In this document: positions 1 to 10,925 of the stretch, piece after piece
How positions within the stretch are numbered: the stretch's first letter is position 1
Layout: each line of letters begins with the position of its first letter
Source of the DNA: Isoetes taiwanensis
Taxonomy: Eukaryota; Streptophyta; Lycopodiopsida; Isoetales; Isoetaceae
DNA length: 64,000 nucleotides
Assembly: GCA_021234155.1 (NCBI GenBank)
Contig: JAJEKV010000020.1
Location: 20,019,018-20,083,017, forward strand
Direction of reading: 5' to 3'
The notes under the pieces: model-generated
What the model saw: the letters and a program-made list of their open reading frames with translations, nothing else
Databases searched by the model: none
What the model was told of the DNA's origin: nothing
Made by a program: the position numbers and the translations under genes

Positions 1-168
1 GTATGTTATGGAACAAGTGATGTGATTATAAAATTTAAACTTAAATATTACCTCGGGATAATTGTGTTATAAAATTGCATGCATGGAATGTGTTGCAGGG
101 TTCATGCAGGTTTCCAAGGAGGGGAGACACGTGATGCTGAGGACAACATCAATTCAAGGTGGGGAGAT
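1..168. other. Window-edge sequence, unassigned
   Basis: No gene is recognised. The stretch ends where a TGTGATG terminus of an LTR-like sequence begins. It may be flank or interior of that retroelement, and it is cut by the window edge. Confidence 0.3.
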
Positions 169-536
169 TGTGATGTTCCAGTATAATATATGGCTTGAAT
201 ACGTATATTATACTGACATGTCACGCGTACATGTCACCATGACAAGTACTTGAGAGCCGTAAAAGGTTGTGCCTAGGGGCAATCTCGTATGTTGCACATG
301 TCTATTAAACATATGCAATTAAACCCCTTTGCCAAATAAAGGTCATATGAAAAGAACAAAAGGCGAAACCCTAAACCCTTTCCATTTTGCATTTTGGCTT
401 CCTTGGGCCATTCCGGCCAAGCCAAGCTGCTAGTTCGCATTGCCAGGCGCCGTTAAGTCGCATTTGCACAACAGATCTTCCAGGAGCAGCTGCCTTCAGC
501 CCAAACGAAGGCATGGACACATTTCGAGGAACTGGA
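169..536 (-). mobile_element. LTR fragment, left part (reverse orientation)
   Basis: This matches the reverse complement of the solo LTR at 23076-24639: the terminus TGTGATGTTCC, the motif AGTATAATATA, the 'cctaggggcaa' block, the 'gccaggcgcc' region and the 'gacacatt..gaggaactggag' region occur in the same order. Homology stops at 536, where the DNA transposon begins, and resumes at 8850. It is therefore one half of a split LTR. The sequence is diverged from the solo LTR but clearly alignable by eye. Confidence 0.75.
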
Positions 537-564
537 GGGCAAAAGTATGCTGGTGGGTATCAAA
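537..564 (+). repeat. Left terminal inverted repeat
   Basis: It begins GGGCAAAAGTATGCT and continues GGTGGGTATCAAA. The inverse copy lies at 8822-8849 with a single substitution. Subterminal 'gcacccctgc' motifs follow near 617 and resemble 'gggtgct' motifs near the other end. Confidence 0.8.
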
Positions 565-1422
565 AGCATGTGTCCGGACGTATGCTTATAGCAGGGGTTT
601 AGCCCACTTAAAGCACCCCTGCTTTTGCTTAATTTGGGTGTTGGCGGGTGTAACTGCCTGTCATTTTTTCCATGCCCTTCATGTACTCATCAGCAACGAA
701 CCGTTAGGAAATGCTTGTGGGATTTTGGCTGGATTTTCGCGCGCGTGGTTTTACATTGCAAATTCGAGCCCAGAACTACTTCGATCCCATGGCCCGCGTA
801 AATTCTCCCTCCAATTCACTTATTCTCCATCTGTCAAGAAATTCATGGCGCTCCCTGATACCGGCCTGGAGGCAATCCACACGTTTAGCATTGGATTTTC
901 GGCCTGATGAATTCCAATACACTGTTCCAGATTTGTTGAATCTCACTGAAACACAGGAAATATCGTGAAGATCCAGTTTCCTCTGCAATTTACAAGAAAT
1001 TGGATGCACATAGAAAGAGAGATTACAGATTACGGAATACGATGAGAAAAGCAGCGGTTGAACGGGAAGATCTGAGCATGAGACGCAGGCAAGAAATAGC
1101 CAAGCTTGTAGTTGATTACTTCAACAAGCTTACCAAAAAGCATTCACTCGAACTCAAGGCCGATGTGATGAAGAGGGTGGTTCATCACTACGAAATGGAA
1201 ATCTCAGAACCTGGAATTTTGCCAAATCCAAAGGAGTGCAAAGCAGCGGGGATGCTGCTCAACAACTTGAAACAGACAATGATAGCCACAAAGAGGCAAA
1301 GGAACCATGATATTTGGAGAGCCAGAACCTCGACACTGGTGATGGCTTCTTCCACAAAATCGAGATGCAATTCCACTATGGTAGGGTTGTTAGGTACATC
1401 AGATTCTTGATTTCATGCATGT

Positions 1423-1515
1423 GCTTCTTTATGCTTTTAAGTGTATCTGCTGAGTGCACGAAATCAAGTCTGTGCTTCTTTATGCTTTTAAGTGCTTATA
1501 TCTGCTGAGTGCTGC
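1423..1515. repeat. Intronic direct repeat with CTGCTGAGT motif
   Basis: A block starting 'gtgcttctttatgctttta' occurs twice in about 55 bp, each followed by 'tctgctgagtgc'. It lies between exon-like blocks of the transposase-like gene. The same motif returns in another intron of the gene. Confidence 0.6.
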
Positions 1516-3249
1516 TGGCTGGGAGAGGTTCATTGAATAATGTGCAATATTTCTTATGATAGGTTCCAAAAGGGCAACAATTGCAACTGCTGCATTAAGA
1601 AAATCGGAAGCCGTCCTTGGATATGGTCCGTGGTCTTGCTTCCAAAGGAGGTTGAGGTGCGATTCTCTCACCCCTGCTTGCAAGCAAAGCATTACAGAAT
1701 TCTGGAAATAAAATAGCAGAGTTTCTCCTTGCAAGAAGGATGTTGTGAACACTGTTGGAGACTCAGACTTCCAAATTTCTTATCCCTTACACCTTATGGA
1801 GGTCACACAGGTATAAGTTTCCATACAAAAGCTCCTTGCAATTTTTGCATAAATATTTCTAACCAAAGGCCACCATTCAGCTGCAGCTTTTTCAACAATA
1901 CAAAAAGACACATCCTGAACAGCCCGTTTGCTTAAAGGCTTTCGAGAAGTTGAAGCCTATTTATGTAAAGAAAGTATCAGAAAGGGAAACCTGTTGTTGC
2001 ATATACCATATGAAGTTGGAGTATGCCAGAGTAGGCCTGAATGCTTTAAGGTCAGCGAAAACTGAATTTCATGGTGAAGAGTGCAAGTGATGTTGTGAGG
2101 TCTGTGGACCTGGTGAGAAGTGGTGAAGAATGGTATAAACATGACTGCTTGATGCAGAAATGTCAGAGGTGTGGCATAAAAAGTCTTCCTGTATGTCCAA
2201 GAGAAAGAGAGGATCATGAGTTCTTGCTTGAATGGAAAACGTTTGAAAAGGTAATACTCTTTTTATTGCATGCTGCAACATGCTGAGATGTGTTGTCATC
2301 CGCTGAATCCCGCTTTTCTGCTTTCAACTTGCACTAATCTTCTGTTTTATGCCACAGACCTTGCTATAGATTCCAGTGGAGACAGAAGAAGCTGCTGGAG
2401 TTGCAGATTGTGTTACCAAGGAAGTACCAGGTGGCAGCAAAAAGAAAAGATCCAATGCGACCAAGAAGGGAAACGAAAGTAAGAAATCTAAGGTAGCTGG
2501 TGAGACACATTCTGAAACTGCAGCACAAAACGAGACCTCAACTGGCAAGGGGAAAAAAAAGAAAGAACTAAAGCCAGTTCTTAGATTGTCTTACAATAGA
2601 ATGGCAGTGGATTTCATTCCACATTGAAGATATTTGTGCCATATAATTACAGGGCTAGATGGCAGGCCCTGCAATTCAGGAGTTGCCTGGACAATATCCA
2701 AAATGGCACCGTTATTTCTGTAATTGATTTTGCAGAGAATTACAGTATAAAAATACAAAGGGAGGTTCAGAGCCAGCACAATGACCAGATAACAATTCTC
2801 GTCCACATCACGTATAGGATAGACAAAAGCTCTGGGATCAGAAAGCTATTGAATGAAACCCATTTTTACTTAAGTGATGACAAGATTCATGACACTCTTT
2901 TTGTGCAGCACTGTCTTAAAAAGCACAATTCATGGCTTGTATCAAATGGTGTAGAATTCTCCAAGCATATAGTTTGGTCAGATAGTTATTCTAGCCAATT
3001 CAAATCTGCCCGGCCATTCTATTTCCTAACAAGATATCACAATGAGCTAGGGAAGGAAATAGTGTGGAATTTCTTTGGGACAGCCCATGGTAAGGGAGAG
3101 CGCGATGGACAAGGGGCAGTCCTTAAGGGGGCATTCACTAGAGAGCAGCTTAAGTATGATGGGGTGAGATTTAGGGGTGCTGCTGATGCCTGTGAATTCG
3201 CAACTCGTTGGAATGAAGGTACCAACAACGGGGACATCAAAAGGTATTA

Positions 3250-3400
3250 TGCTTTCATCTGCTGTATTCTGCTGAGTAATGCTGTCAATTGCTGTAATGT
3301 GCTGAGTAGTGTTGTATTGTGCTGAGTAGTGCTGTCTGTGAACTGATGTAATGTGATGAGTAGTGATGTATTTTGCTGAGTAATGATGTCTGTGAGCTGC
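3250..3400. repeat. Intronic minisatellite (CTGAGTAGTGCTGTATTG type)
   Basis: Imperfect units of about 16-24 bp built from 'gctgagtaatgctgt' and 'gctgagtagtgctgta' fill this intron between the HGKG block and the cysteine block. They begin right after the AAG at the end of the long exon and stop before the 3' splice site near 3424. Confidence 0.65.
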
Positions 3401-4082
3401 AATACTTGTTGTATCTCTTTGCAGGTACTTCTGGTTAATTGGAAAGGATGATGTTGATAGGACAGACTGGCTGGACTGTGCCAGGGTGGAAGGGACCCAG
3501 GAAATACACAGCATCTGGACATACATGTCCAAATCGACCACAAGGGTGGCTCATAGAGGTTTAAGTTGTTTCTGTGGTAACTGTTTGAAGGGAAACTGGT
3601 CATGTTGTATGAATAGGCACAGGTTGAAGAATTAGAAGTATGTGACACTAAAGCCTATGAAGTCTACTGGCGAAACACTTGATGACGAAATTGACGAGGC
3701 GTTTTTTGAAGGTGATGGGGAATGACTTAGTGGAAACATAGAGGAAGGTGACAACTTTGCAGTTGTAGCCAAGGAGGGCAATCAAGAGAATGCAGACTTC
3801 TATATGGTGAAGTGTGTTAAGCCGAGGCATATTCTTGACAAAATTGTACATGACAGTTGGGGTCAGACTTTTAATGTCGATGAGCATGTGTTGGCTAGTT
3901 TATACTATGCTATCCAACCCGATGGTAGTTGGGAGCTACTTCAAAATAAAGGTCTTACTTATCAATACAGTCATCATGTCACAGCAATCAAGTTTGAGAT
4001 GAATCAAATTCCTGACACCAACAGGTTTTCCCTTGAGGGGGCTACCCATCAGATGATCCTTGACAGCCTATTGAACTCGAAA

Positions 4083-5188
4083 TAATACAAGTTATTGAAC
4101 TCGAAATAATACAAGTTATTGAACACAAGTCAAAAACACAAGTTATTGAAATAGAAAAACACAAGTTATTTCACTTCATGAAATAATGAAGACACTTAAA
4201 CATTAACTACCAACACACTTAAACATTATACAAGTGATCAAAGATGATAGGAAATAATGGACTTGTTTACTTGTAAAATTTCATTACTTAAACACTTGTT
4301 CAATTCATACAGCTGTTCCATACAGGCAGTTGACAATCCGGGCACCCAACAAGAAAAACAATAGAAAAAAGACACTTGATCAACCAGATTCACTTGATAT
4401 TAAAACACTTTGAATTTTGTTGACAATATGGTTACAATGGTTGAACCAATGGTTACAATATGGTTCTGTTACTACTGATGGAAGAAAATGTGAAACAACA
4501 AAGACACAAAACAAAATAAGTCTTGAATCTTGAATCTTTCTTAACTTCAAAGACAAACAGAAAAATCAGGAAGGATGACACAGAGACATGGATTTTTACC
4601 TCTTGTATGGTAAGCGGCTTGCTTGGTTCTTTGCCGAGACGCCGATCTTCAAATAAAACCTCTACAGGGTTTGTACCCAGCGGCAACATCAGAGCAGGCA
4701 TGGCAATTATGATAAAGTACCCGTGATTCATTGGCAGCAAAAGATCATAGCTCTGGCCTCAAATCATAGCATGAAATCATAGGTCCGGCTTCACGTAGAA
4801 AATGTGCGACAAAAGGATTTTAGGGTAAAGCAAGAACGCAATTGAAAAAAAAAAAAAGGGGAGGGAAAAAAAAAGAGAAAAAAACTTCTTTAGGGGGGTG
4901 CTGAAGGGGTGCTTGCCATGCGCATTTTTGCCCCCCAATATTGTGCTTAGACCCATATGAAGTTTGAAATTGGTTTGACCTAGTTGTTTCATCATTTCAA
5001 CATTTATCTTAAATTTTGAAGACCTTTATCTTAAATTGTTATGTTGTATTAGAGACATTACTTGGAATCAATACTCAAGATTACATAAAGTAAGTCATAT
5101 ATATTACAAAAGGCTAGTGTACAAGGTACTTTCAGGAGTCATTGGAGTTTTCAGAGTGATTAGAGTCTTCATGAATGGTGCCCATCAA
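4083..5188. other. Spacer between the two convergent transposon genes
   Basis: There is no credible gene. A short tandem repeat based on 'aatacaagttattgaac' occupies about 4066-4165. A purine-rich run lies at 4843-4890. At 4893-4937 the motifs 'gggggtgctgaaggggtgct' and 'gcgcatttttgcccccc' resemble the subterminal and terminal sequences of the element, so an internal copy of an end is possible. Confidence 0.45.
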
Positions 5189-8100
5189 CTACCTTTGTAC
5201 CTCTTCTGGAGCATTGAGGATATAATAGGCCGAGACAAGATAGTTGTTGAGACAGCAATCCAGCACATCAACTGTCTCCTTCTGCAACCATGCATCAGTG
5301 ATGTCTAGCTGTGAGATTGTTTCTTCAACTGTATGGGAAGACGAGTAATCCAATGCTGGACACACAAACTTCTGCAAAAAGTTGTCCTCTTCCTGCCCCT
5401 TGAAAGGCATAACAGGAACGGTTTAGAAACCCTTTGTATAGGCTGTCATCTACCAAGAAAATCATACCATGATATTCAGGAAAATCCTCAAGTACAACCT
5501 TCAACTCTTTGAAAAAAAGTTGCTTTGTTGTATTGGTTGGATGCTCGCATGCATAGCACTGCTCTTGACCATACCTTTAAGAATTTGGTCCGCAAATCTG
5601 GGAACAATGCATCCACCATATCCCTTGTATTCCGAAGTAGAGAAGCACTCCAGATCACAATATCAAACCTCTACAGTGCCCACTCCACGAACTCATGATA
5701 CCCTGGTCTGCAAATGAGGTACTTATTTGCAGTTTCTTTTACAACATAGTTCGTTTGAGGTGGAGGCAAGATTTTTTGGCCCATTCTCCTCTCTTGTGTC
5801 TGTGCCAGTACATCATCTATGTCAAGCACCATCAACTTCCGTCTGGGTTCCCATCCCTCAACATTTGCATCCACTGTCAAGGTGTACTGCATTGTGCTGG
5901 ACTGTGCTGCGAGCTGTGCTGGACTCTGCTGGACTGTGCTGCCATGCTGTGCTAGACTGTGCTGGACAGTGCTGCCGAGATGTGCTGGACTTTGCTGCAA
6001 TCTGCTGGACTCTGCTTTAGCTTTGCTACCCGATGATGGAGAGTGATGATAGCCATAGTCAGATACATCTGTATTAGTATCTCCCTGCCTTTAATGTATT
6101 GGTGTTTCCTGGCTATCGGTAACCCTTAAAGTGGCCTTCCGTGCTTCATCCTTCGTTTCATCATTCACAACCTGCCTTGTTCTTCTATATGCAAGGATGT
6201 GCTCCAATTACCAACTGAAATTTGTAGAGAATATACAAGGTGAAATATAACAGGATAACAGGCACCTTTTGTATGTTAGAGGTTGTGCTGGCACTCCTTT
6301 AGTGGCATTGTCTTCTTCATCAGATTCATTAAGTATAACCATTGGCTGCCTTCTTTTTCTGCAGACAAGTTTTTACTCAAGCCTAAGTTAAATGAATTAT
6401 CCAAACAAAATTTGCACATTCACGGTGGAAGAAAACAGGGATCAAATATATTAATTGTTTAAACAAAAACCTTTTCGCTGATGGTTTAGGGTTGTCTTGA
6501 GCAATCAAGGTTTGCCTGCCTAAAATACATATGGCAAAATTACATTAGCCTTGTTTTTTTTTTTTTTCCAAATGCTACTTCTATAGAGACGTCTTCATCA
6601 AGATCAACTTCTGACTCACCCTCACTCTCTTCTTCCACAACCTTCCTGGTCCTTGACCGTGTCAACCTGTTGACCTTGGAAACGACTGCCTGAACCTGCT
6701 TGTCGACATCTTCGCCATCGTTTTCCTTCCCTGCAGCAACCGTGTTAGAGGAGGCCTTTGTAGAGGCAGCTGTAGAATTTGGAACTACAACATAATTGGC
6801 AGCATCATCAGTACTACTTGAATCTCCCTTAGATTCTGCATGGGTTGGTGTCTTCAGCACTATGCTGTCAGGTGCTGCAATGTGCTGCAGACTACTGATA
6901 GCTTGCTGTCCAATGTCTACAGCATCTTCTACTGTTGCCAATTCAAATTGAGACCCTGAAAATAGGCATGTATACCTTTTTTTCCATGTCTTGGCTGTGG
7001 AGTTTGAACCCTTGTAGACTTGTGCTTTGCTGATCCTGGGGTCCTTTTACTTCTTGGTGTATTAACTTGTTTCCTTTTCCTGTTGCTATCAGGAGATGTA
7101 GCTACATGCTCATCAACATCAATTATCTCATTCTCGGTTTTGTGAGATGCTCCAGCATATAACACTTCCTGCTTTACTGTTCCTTGCTTCCCCAATTCCT
7201 GCACTAACCCTGTAGGAATAGTCTCTGAGCACTTGAGGCAGCATGTTTTTTCCATGAGAAAACTGAGGCAGCTCACATGATAATGATGTCCACATTTCAT
7301 CCGCAGACTGAGGGTGTAATAATCCTGGAATGCAAGACCACAGGTGGAACATCTCTCCTCATCTCTAATTGGCAATCGGGAATGGTATTGGAGTGATGCT
7401 GACCAGCTGATCATTTCTCTTGGTCATTTCCTTCAGCCTGGTGACATTCTGTAAGTGCTGCTGGCATGGGCTTTTGCAAGAAGGGACTCGTTATTGGCAA
7501 TCTCAGCAGTTAGTGCAGCCACCTGTTGTACCATGGTTTCATCTATTGGCCCACCCTCCATTTCAAGGAGGGACTTCAGCATATACTCTGCCATATCTTT
7601 CTCCCTCTCCAAAGAATGAGTCTCAGCAGAGGCACCTGCATTACGATCTGACAGGGCTTGAAGACGTGCAATATTGTCCTTTATGGTCTGCAACTTCTGC
7701 TCTGCAACCGAGAAGAAGGTGCCCTTTGCCTGAGATTGTGCAACTAGTTCCTTCTTGGACACTAGATCACTCTGTTGCTTTTTTAAGGCATCCTGCACAC
7801 CTTGGATCATGCTTTCCAAGCGGGCAATGTTTTCCCCATAAGCTGAGAACGTTGTTGGGCACATTGCAGTACTCCTGAATGACAACCTCCCTTTTAATTT
7901 TACACCAGTGCCTGCTGAGTCTGGCCTTTCTGCTATGCTTTTAGGTGTTGTTGTCTGCTGTGATTTGCTGGGCTTTGCTATGGTCATAGGGCCGCTGGTG
8001 CTGGGTTCACTCTTAACCTTGCTCGAATAGGCCCTGCTTTTTGCTGCCACTGCTGCCCAGTTAACCTTGAAATTTTCTGGATCCTGCTTGGCCCTCTGGC

Positions 8101-8491
8101 AGTTGTTGAATGCAAATAGATAGGAAACCATTTTCCTTACTTCTCTATTCTTCAACCCTTCTGGGTATATCTTGCTCAGCAGTTCAATTAAAGCTTCTTC
8201 ATGCTCTAGCCTTACCTTGTCAATTGATGTTTTGTTGGAAATGACACCATTGGTATCCCAAACCTCATTATACTCTGCAGCAGAAATGACATCCGTTCGA
8301 AATTGAGAGGGATGTACACCATCGTTTGGTAGACCCACATAAGCACAAAAGTCCTCCTCTGTTCGGCAATCAGCCAGGTCCGGTCTCAGGGGCACGTTCC
8401 TTCTGGGCTGGAAGAAAGCAAGAAAAACAAATTAAATGGGCAACCTAAGCCCATATCAAAATTGGCAGTGCATTTTACTTACCCTGCGCAT
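5189..8491 (-). pseudogene. RING-H2 and FCP1/NIF-type phosphatase gene carried by the transposon, broken
   Basis: Read on the minus strand, a mini-exon ATG-CGC-AGG (8491-8483) joins over a 75-bp GT-AG intron to a long exon (8407-7433) starting PRRNVPLRPDLADC. That exon ends in a coiled-coil-like region. Then comes a RING-H2 finger (about 7355-7215: CSTC, KCGHHYHVSC, CLKC), a basic Ser/Thr-rich tail and an acidic linker (6941-6541). A HAD-type phosphatase domain follows: VLDIDDVL (near 5815, the DxD motif), ICRPGYHEFVEWAL, FDIVIWSAS, FFKELKVVLEDF, FLVDDSLYKGFLN (near 5445) and PFKGQEEDNFL. FCP1/NIF phosphatases dephosphorylate Ser/Thr; the cellular target here is unknown. An in-frame TAG after EWAL and one-base shifts near 5560, 5425 and 7420 break it. 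It could be a captured host gene or a true accessory gene of the element. Confidence 0.65.
5880..6020. repeat. TGCTGGACTG minisatellite
   Basis: A run of imperfect 10-15 bp units built on 'tgctggactg' and 'tgctgccgag' lies just upstream of the phosphatase exon of the minus-strand gene. It ends at a CAG that can serve as the 3' splice site, so it is probably intronic. Its composition echoes the CTG-rich repeats in the introns of the convergent gene. Confidence 0.6.
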
Positions 8492-8821
8492 GGCATCCGT
8501 TGGAATTACTGGCTTTCACCATAGTGCATTTGAGTTTTGGAATACTAGAGTGAATGTGGAAATTCTCGAGCTTTTTCTCCGCGGGCTTTTTGGCCGGAGT
8601 AGCAAAAGTTGGGGAACAGACAGACGGTTGCAATTTACAAATTCAAAACTTCGCTTCCCTTCGAGTCACATTCATTACTTACGGTGGGCGGTAAGGAGGT
8701 TATGATTAGAACGGGTACGGTCTATATGAAGTAACGAGCATCAAATAGGTTAGACTATAATTGGTGAAGGGTGGAAAAAAAAGTATGAAGGGTGCTGGTG
8801 TTAGGTGCTGAACTGCGTTTA

Positions 8822-8849
8822 TTTGATACCCACTAGCATACTTTTGCCC
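8822..8849 (-). repeat. Right terminal inverted repeat
   Basis: It reads TTTGATACCCACTAGCATAC followed by TTTTGCCC and is the inverse of 537-564. The flank right after it (TGGAG) duplicates the flank left of 537. Confidence 0.8.
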
Positions 8850-8930
8850 TGGAGCAAGCTAAGGATTAGATAAATGGCTATTCTGTTATGCAATGCCAAC
8901 TTTTAGTCCGGCAATGAGCTAGTTTCTGAA
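8850..8930 (-). mobile_element. LTR fragment, right part of the LTR split by the DNA transposon
   Basis: The blocks 'tggagcaag', 'tattctgtt', 'gcaatgcc', 'ttttag' and 'gcaatgagct' follow in the same order as in the reverse complement of the solo LTR (about 24228-24145). Homology fades after about 8930. Confidence 0.7.
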
Positions 8931-9393
8931 ACAAGACCACAGTGCTTTCCATCGCGTTAATTGCACTTGCCACAACTTATTGACATTCTCTGCTTCCTTA
9001 AACGTTATAAGAAAAAAGCCATTGCCAAGCTATTTGATAAATTCAAAAGGGTTGATACGATTTCTGCGTAGAAGAGCACTCAACCACCTCACATATCAAA
9101 GTTTCCACCAGTCTAATAGCTGACAATAGAATATGCCACTAGATTCTCAATGTAGTTCATATGTTCTTCTTGATCGATTTTCACAACTACTATATCCCCA
9201 AAGCGAACCCCAGATGGAACCTGCTCTGTCTCCTGGCATATGGGCAATGATGCTTCTTGAGCCCCGTCCTTCAAGGAATTCACAATGTCCTGTTTGTTAC
9301 CCCTGCGTACGAAGGAGAGGGCTTCTAAGACTTTCTCATTCGATTGAGAGAGCAAATCTTTTTTACTCCTGCAGAAGAATACTAATAATTCAT
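8931..9393. other. No gene recognised
   Basis: An 80-codon open frame on the minus strand (9355-9113) shows no motif I know. Otherwise this is unremarkable sequence between two mobile elements. Confidence 0.4.
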
Positions 9394-10925
9394 TATTGAG
9401 TGCCTTAATGAGCTTTAGAGAATTCCAGAGAATCCCAGAGAGGCTATCCAGCTGGTTAGCAGACTCTCAGAATTGGGAAGAATTTGAGCCCAGACTTGCC
9501 GTGTTTGCAAATCAAAGCCCGGTTGGGTGGATAAGTTGTGCCGAGAGACCTTGAACTGGAGATTCCAGGTTGTTTTGATTAACCGTGTTTGGCAGTTTTG
9601 CAGACAGGAAAGACCGATTTGTATCAAGTGGTATCAGAGCATAAGTTGATCTTGTTTAAATAATCCTGTGTTAGGCCTTTAACACGTTTTGAGATCTTGT
9701 ATTAGCCAATTCGATGTTACCTGATGACTAGAAAGTTCCAGAGAGGTTAACCGGTTGGTTAACAGACTCTCAGAGAAGGAAGAAAGAAACTGCTGTTGTT
9801 CTTAATGCAGGGGAAGTAAGAAAGGACAAGACGAAAAGGATAAAGGATTGTCCTGAGTAGTTAGAAGATATTGAGCAAGAAAAGCATGCTTTGCAAATGA
9901 TCAGAATGATCCATTCTCAAGTTGACAAAGAGAAGGCAGAAGCCTAAGAGACAGCGGGCGAATTCAGATTGGTCATCTGAAAGATAAGTAAACTAAACAA
10001 GATTGTGTGTGCCTGTAATTGCTAGTTTGAGCATAGTTAAGGAAGGAGTTTTCTTTTTCAAATGAATGTTGCTCTAGAGTTTAGAAGATGGCAACTATGA
10101 CTGCAGCACAGAAGCCAGACCCTTAGAATTGTCAGGCAGATGGTAAGTTTACCAGCCTAGAAGAAATCCTTTCAAAGCAGATAGTCTGGTGACTAGCTTG
10201 GAAAGAAAGGTGGTCATTCCAGCAAAGCGAATATTCAGTTGACTAGCTTTGGGAAAGATTGTTACTTCCCTAAGGCAGATGATCGAGGACGATCAGCCTT
10301 GGGAAGGGAAGGAATTGATACGGCACTAGCTTGGGGGCGTGGCTCAGAGGAATGATTTTCAGAGACAAACACAGAATTTTGATTGATTGTTAGAAGCCTT
10401 AAAGGTTATATTAAAATAAAGGAAAGGACTATTGAAATCTTAAAAAACCGTTGAAATAATGAAAACGTTAAAAACTAGTGAAAAAGGTCGCTACAACTGT
10501 AGCGACCAGCGGCAGATTCTGGAATTGCCCGGAATTAGCTCCTGGGCTAACGTACCAGGCCGGATTGCAGGAAAAAGGCTCCGGTATCAGGAAAAAGTTA
10601 AAGGGACACCCCCAATTTAGATATACACAGCCTTTTTAGAACAGTAGAAGAAGGAACCGATCTGCAGAATGGAGGGGACAGCCGGAATTTCATTGTTGAG
10701 TGCCTTAATGAGCTTTAGAGAATTCCAAAGAAACCTAGAGAAGCTATCCAGCTGGTTAGCAGACTCTCAGAATTGGGAAGAGTTTGAGTCCAGACTTGCC
10801 ATGTTTGTAAATCAGAGCCCGGTTGGGTGGATAAGTTGTGCCGAGAGACCTTGAACTGGAGATCCAGGTTGTTTTGATTAACAGTATTTGGCAGTTTTGC
10901 AGATAGGAAAGACCGATTTGTATCA
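9394..10925 (+). mobile_element. Short non-autonomous LTR element (TRIM-like)
   Basis: Near-identical direct repeats of about 233 bp lie at 9394-9626 and 10694-10925. Two bases after the first is TGGTATCAGAGC (9629-9640), the classical plant primer-binding site complementary to initiator Met tRNA. A purine-rich tract (about 10669-10682) precedes the second repeat. The interior of about 1.07 kb has no gag or pol frame. A weaker partial copy of the repeat sits at about 9730-9790. I found no matching target duplication, so the outer borders are uncertain. Confidence 0.75.
9629..9640 (+). other. Primer-binding site, initiator Met tRNA
   Basis: TGGTATCAGAGC directly follows the 5' LTR. It fixes the element's orientation as plus. 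Confidence 0.8.

Larger units (their letters stand above)
1000..4082 (+). pseudogene. Transposase-like gene (DFAENY / SD..SQFK / HGKG..DG family), broken
   Basis: Exon-like blocks occur in family order: a basic N-terminal block (1000-1320); a block with R.SPCKKDVV (about 1565-1800); LKAFEKLKPIYVKK then CCCIYHMKLEYA (about 1890-2080); a Cys/His cluster HDC..KCQRCG..PVCP (2130-2255); a lysine-rich linker (2360-2610); and the core 2624-3245 with DFAENY, SDDKIHD, WSDSYSSQFK and FFGTAHGKGERDG. The last two blocks are a LSCFCGNC cysteine motif (3425-3632) and a C-terminal domain (3804-4082). From memory these match a widespread eukaryotic family linked to mobile DNA; the conserved Asp residues suggest an RNase H-like nuclease, which is inference. 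It is a pseudogene: in-frame stops at 3633-3635 and 3723-3725, a stop near 1711, and a frame change near 2620. It is transcribed toward the second gene of the element. Confidence 0.7.
537..8849. mobile_element. TIR DNA transposon of about 8.3 kb with two convergent genes
   Basis: The left end starts GGGCAAAAGTATGCT and the right end is its inverted copy ending in CTTTTGCCC. The inverted repeats run for about 28 bp with one mismatch. The flanks carry a direct duplication, TGGA if the ends are GGGC, or CTGGAG if the ends are GGCA. The host LTR resumes immediately after the duplication, which confirms the borders. Inside are a transposase-like gene on + (about 1000-4082) and a RING plus FCP1-like phosphatase gene on - (8491-5189). 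Both are split by introns and both are broken. The short target duplication argues against hAT (8 bp) and most MULEs (8-11 bp). I do not assign a superfamily. Confidence 0.75.

Noticed and set aside
537-8849. Assigning the transposon to hAT, MULE, CACTA or Academ
   Set aside because: Neither the ends nor the 4-6 bp duplication nor the motifs I recall settle it, so I left it unassigned.
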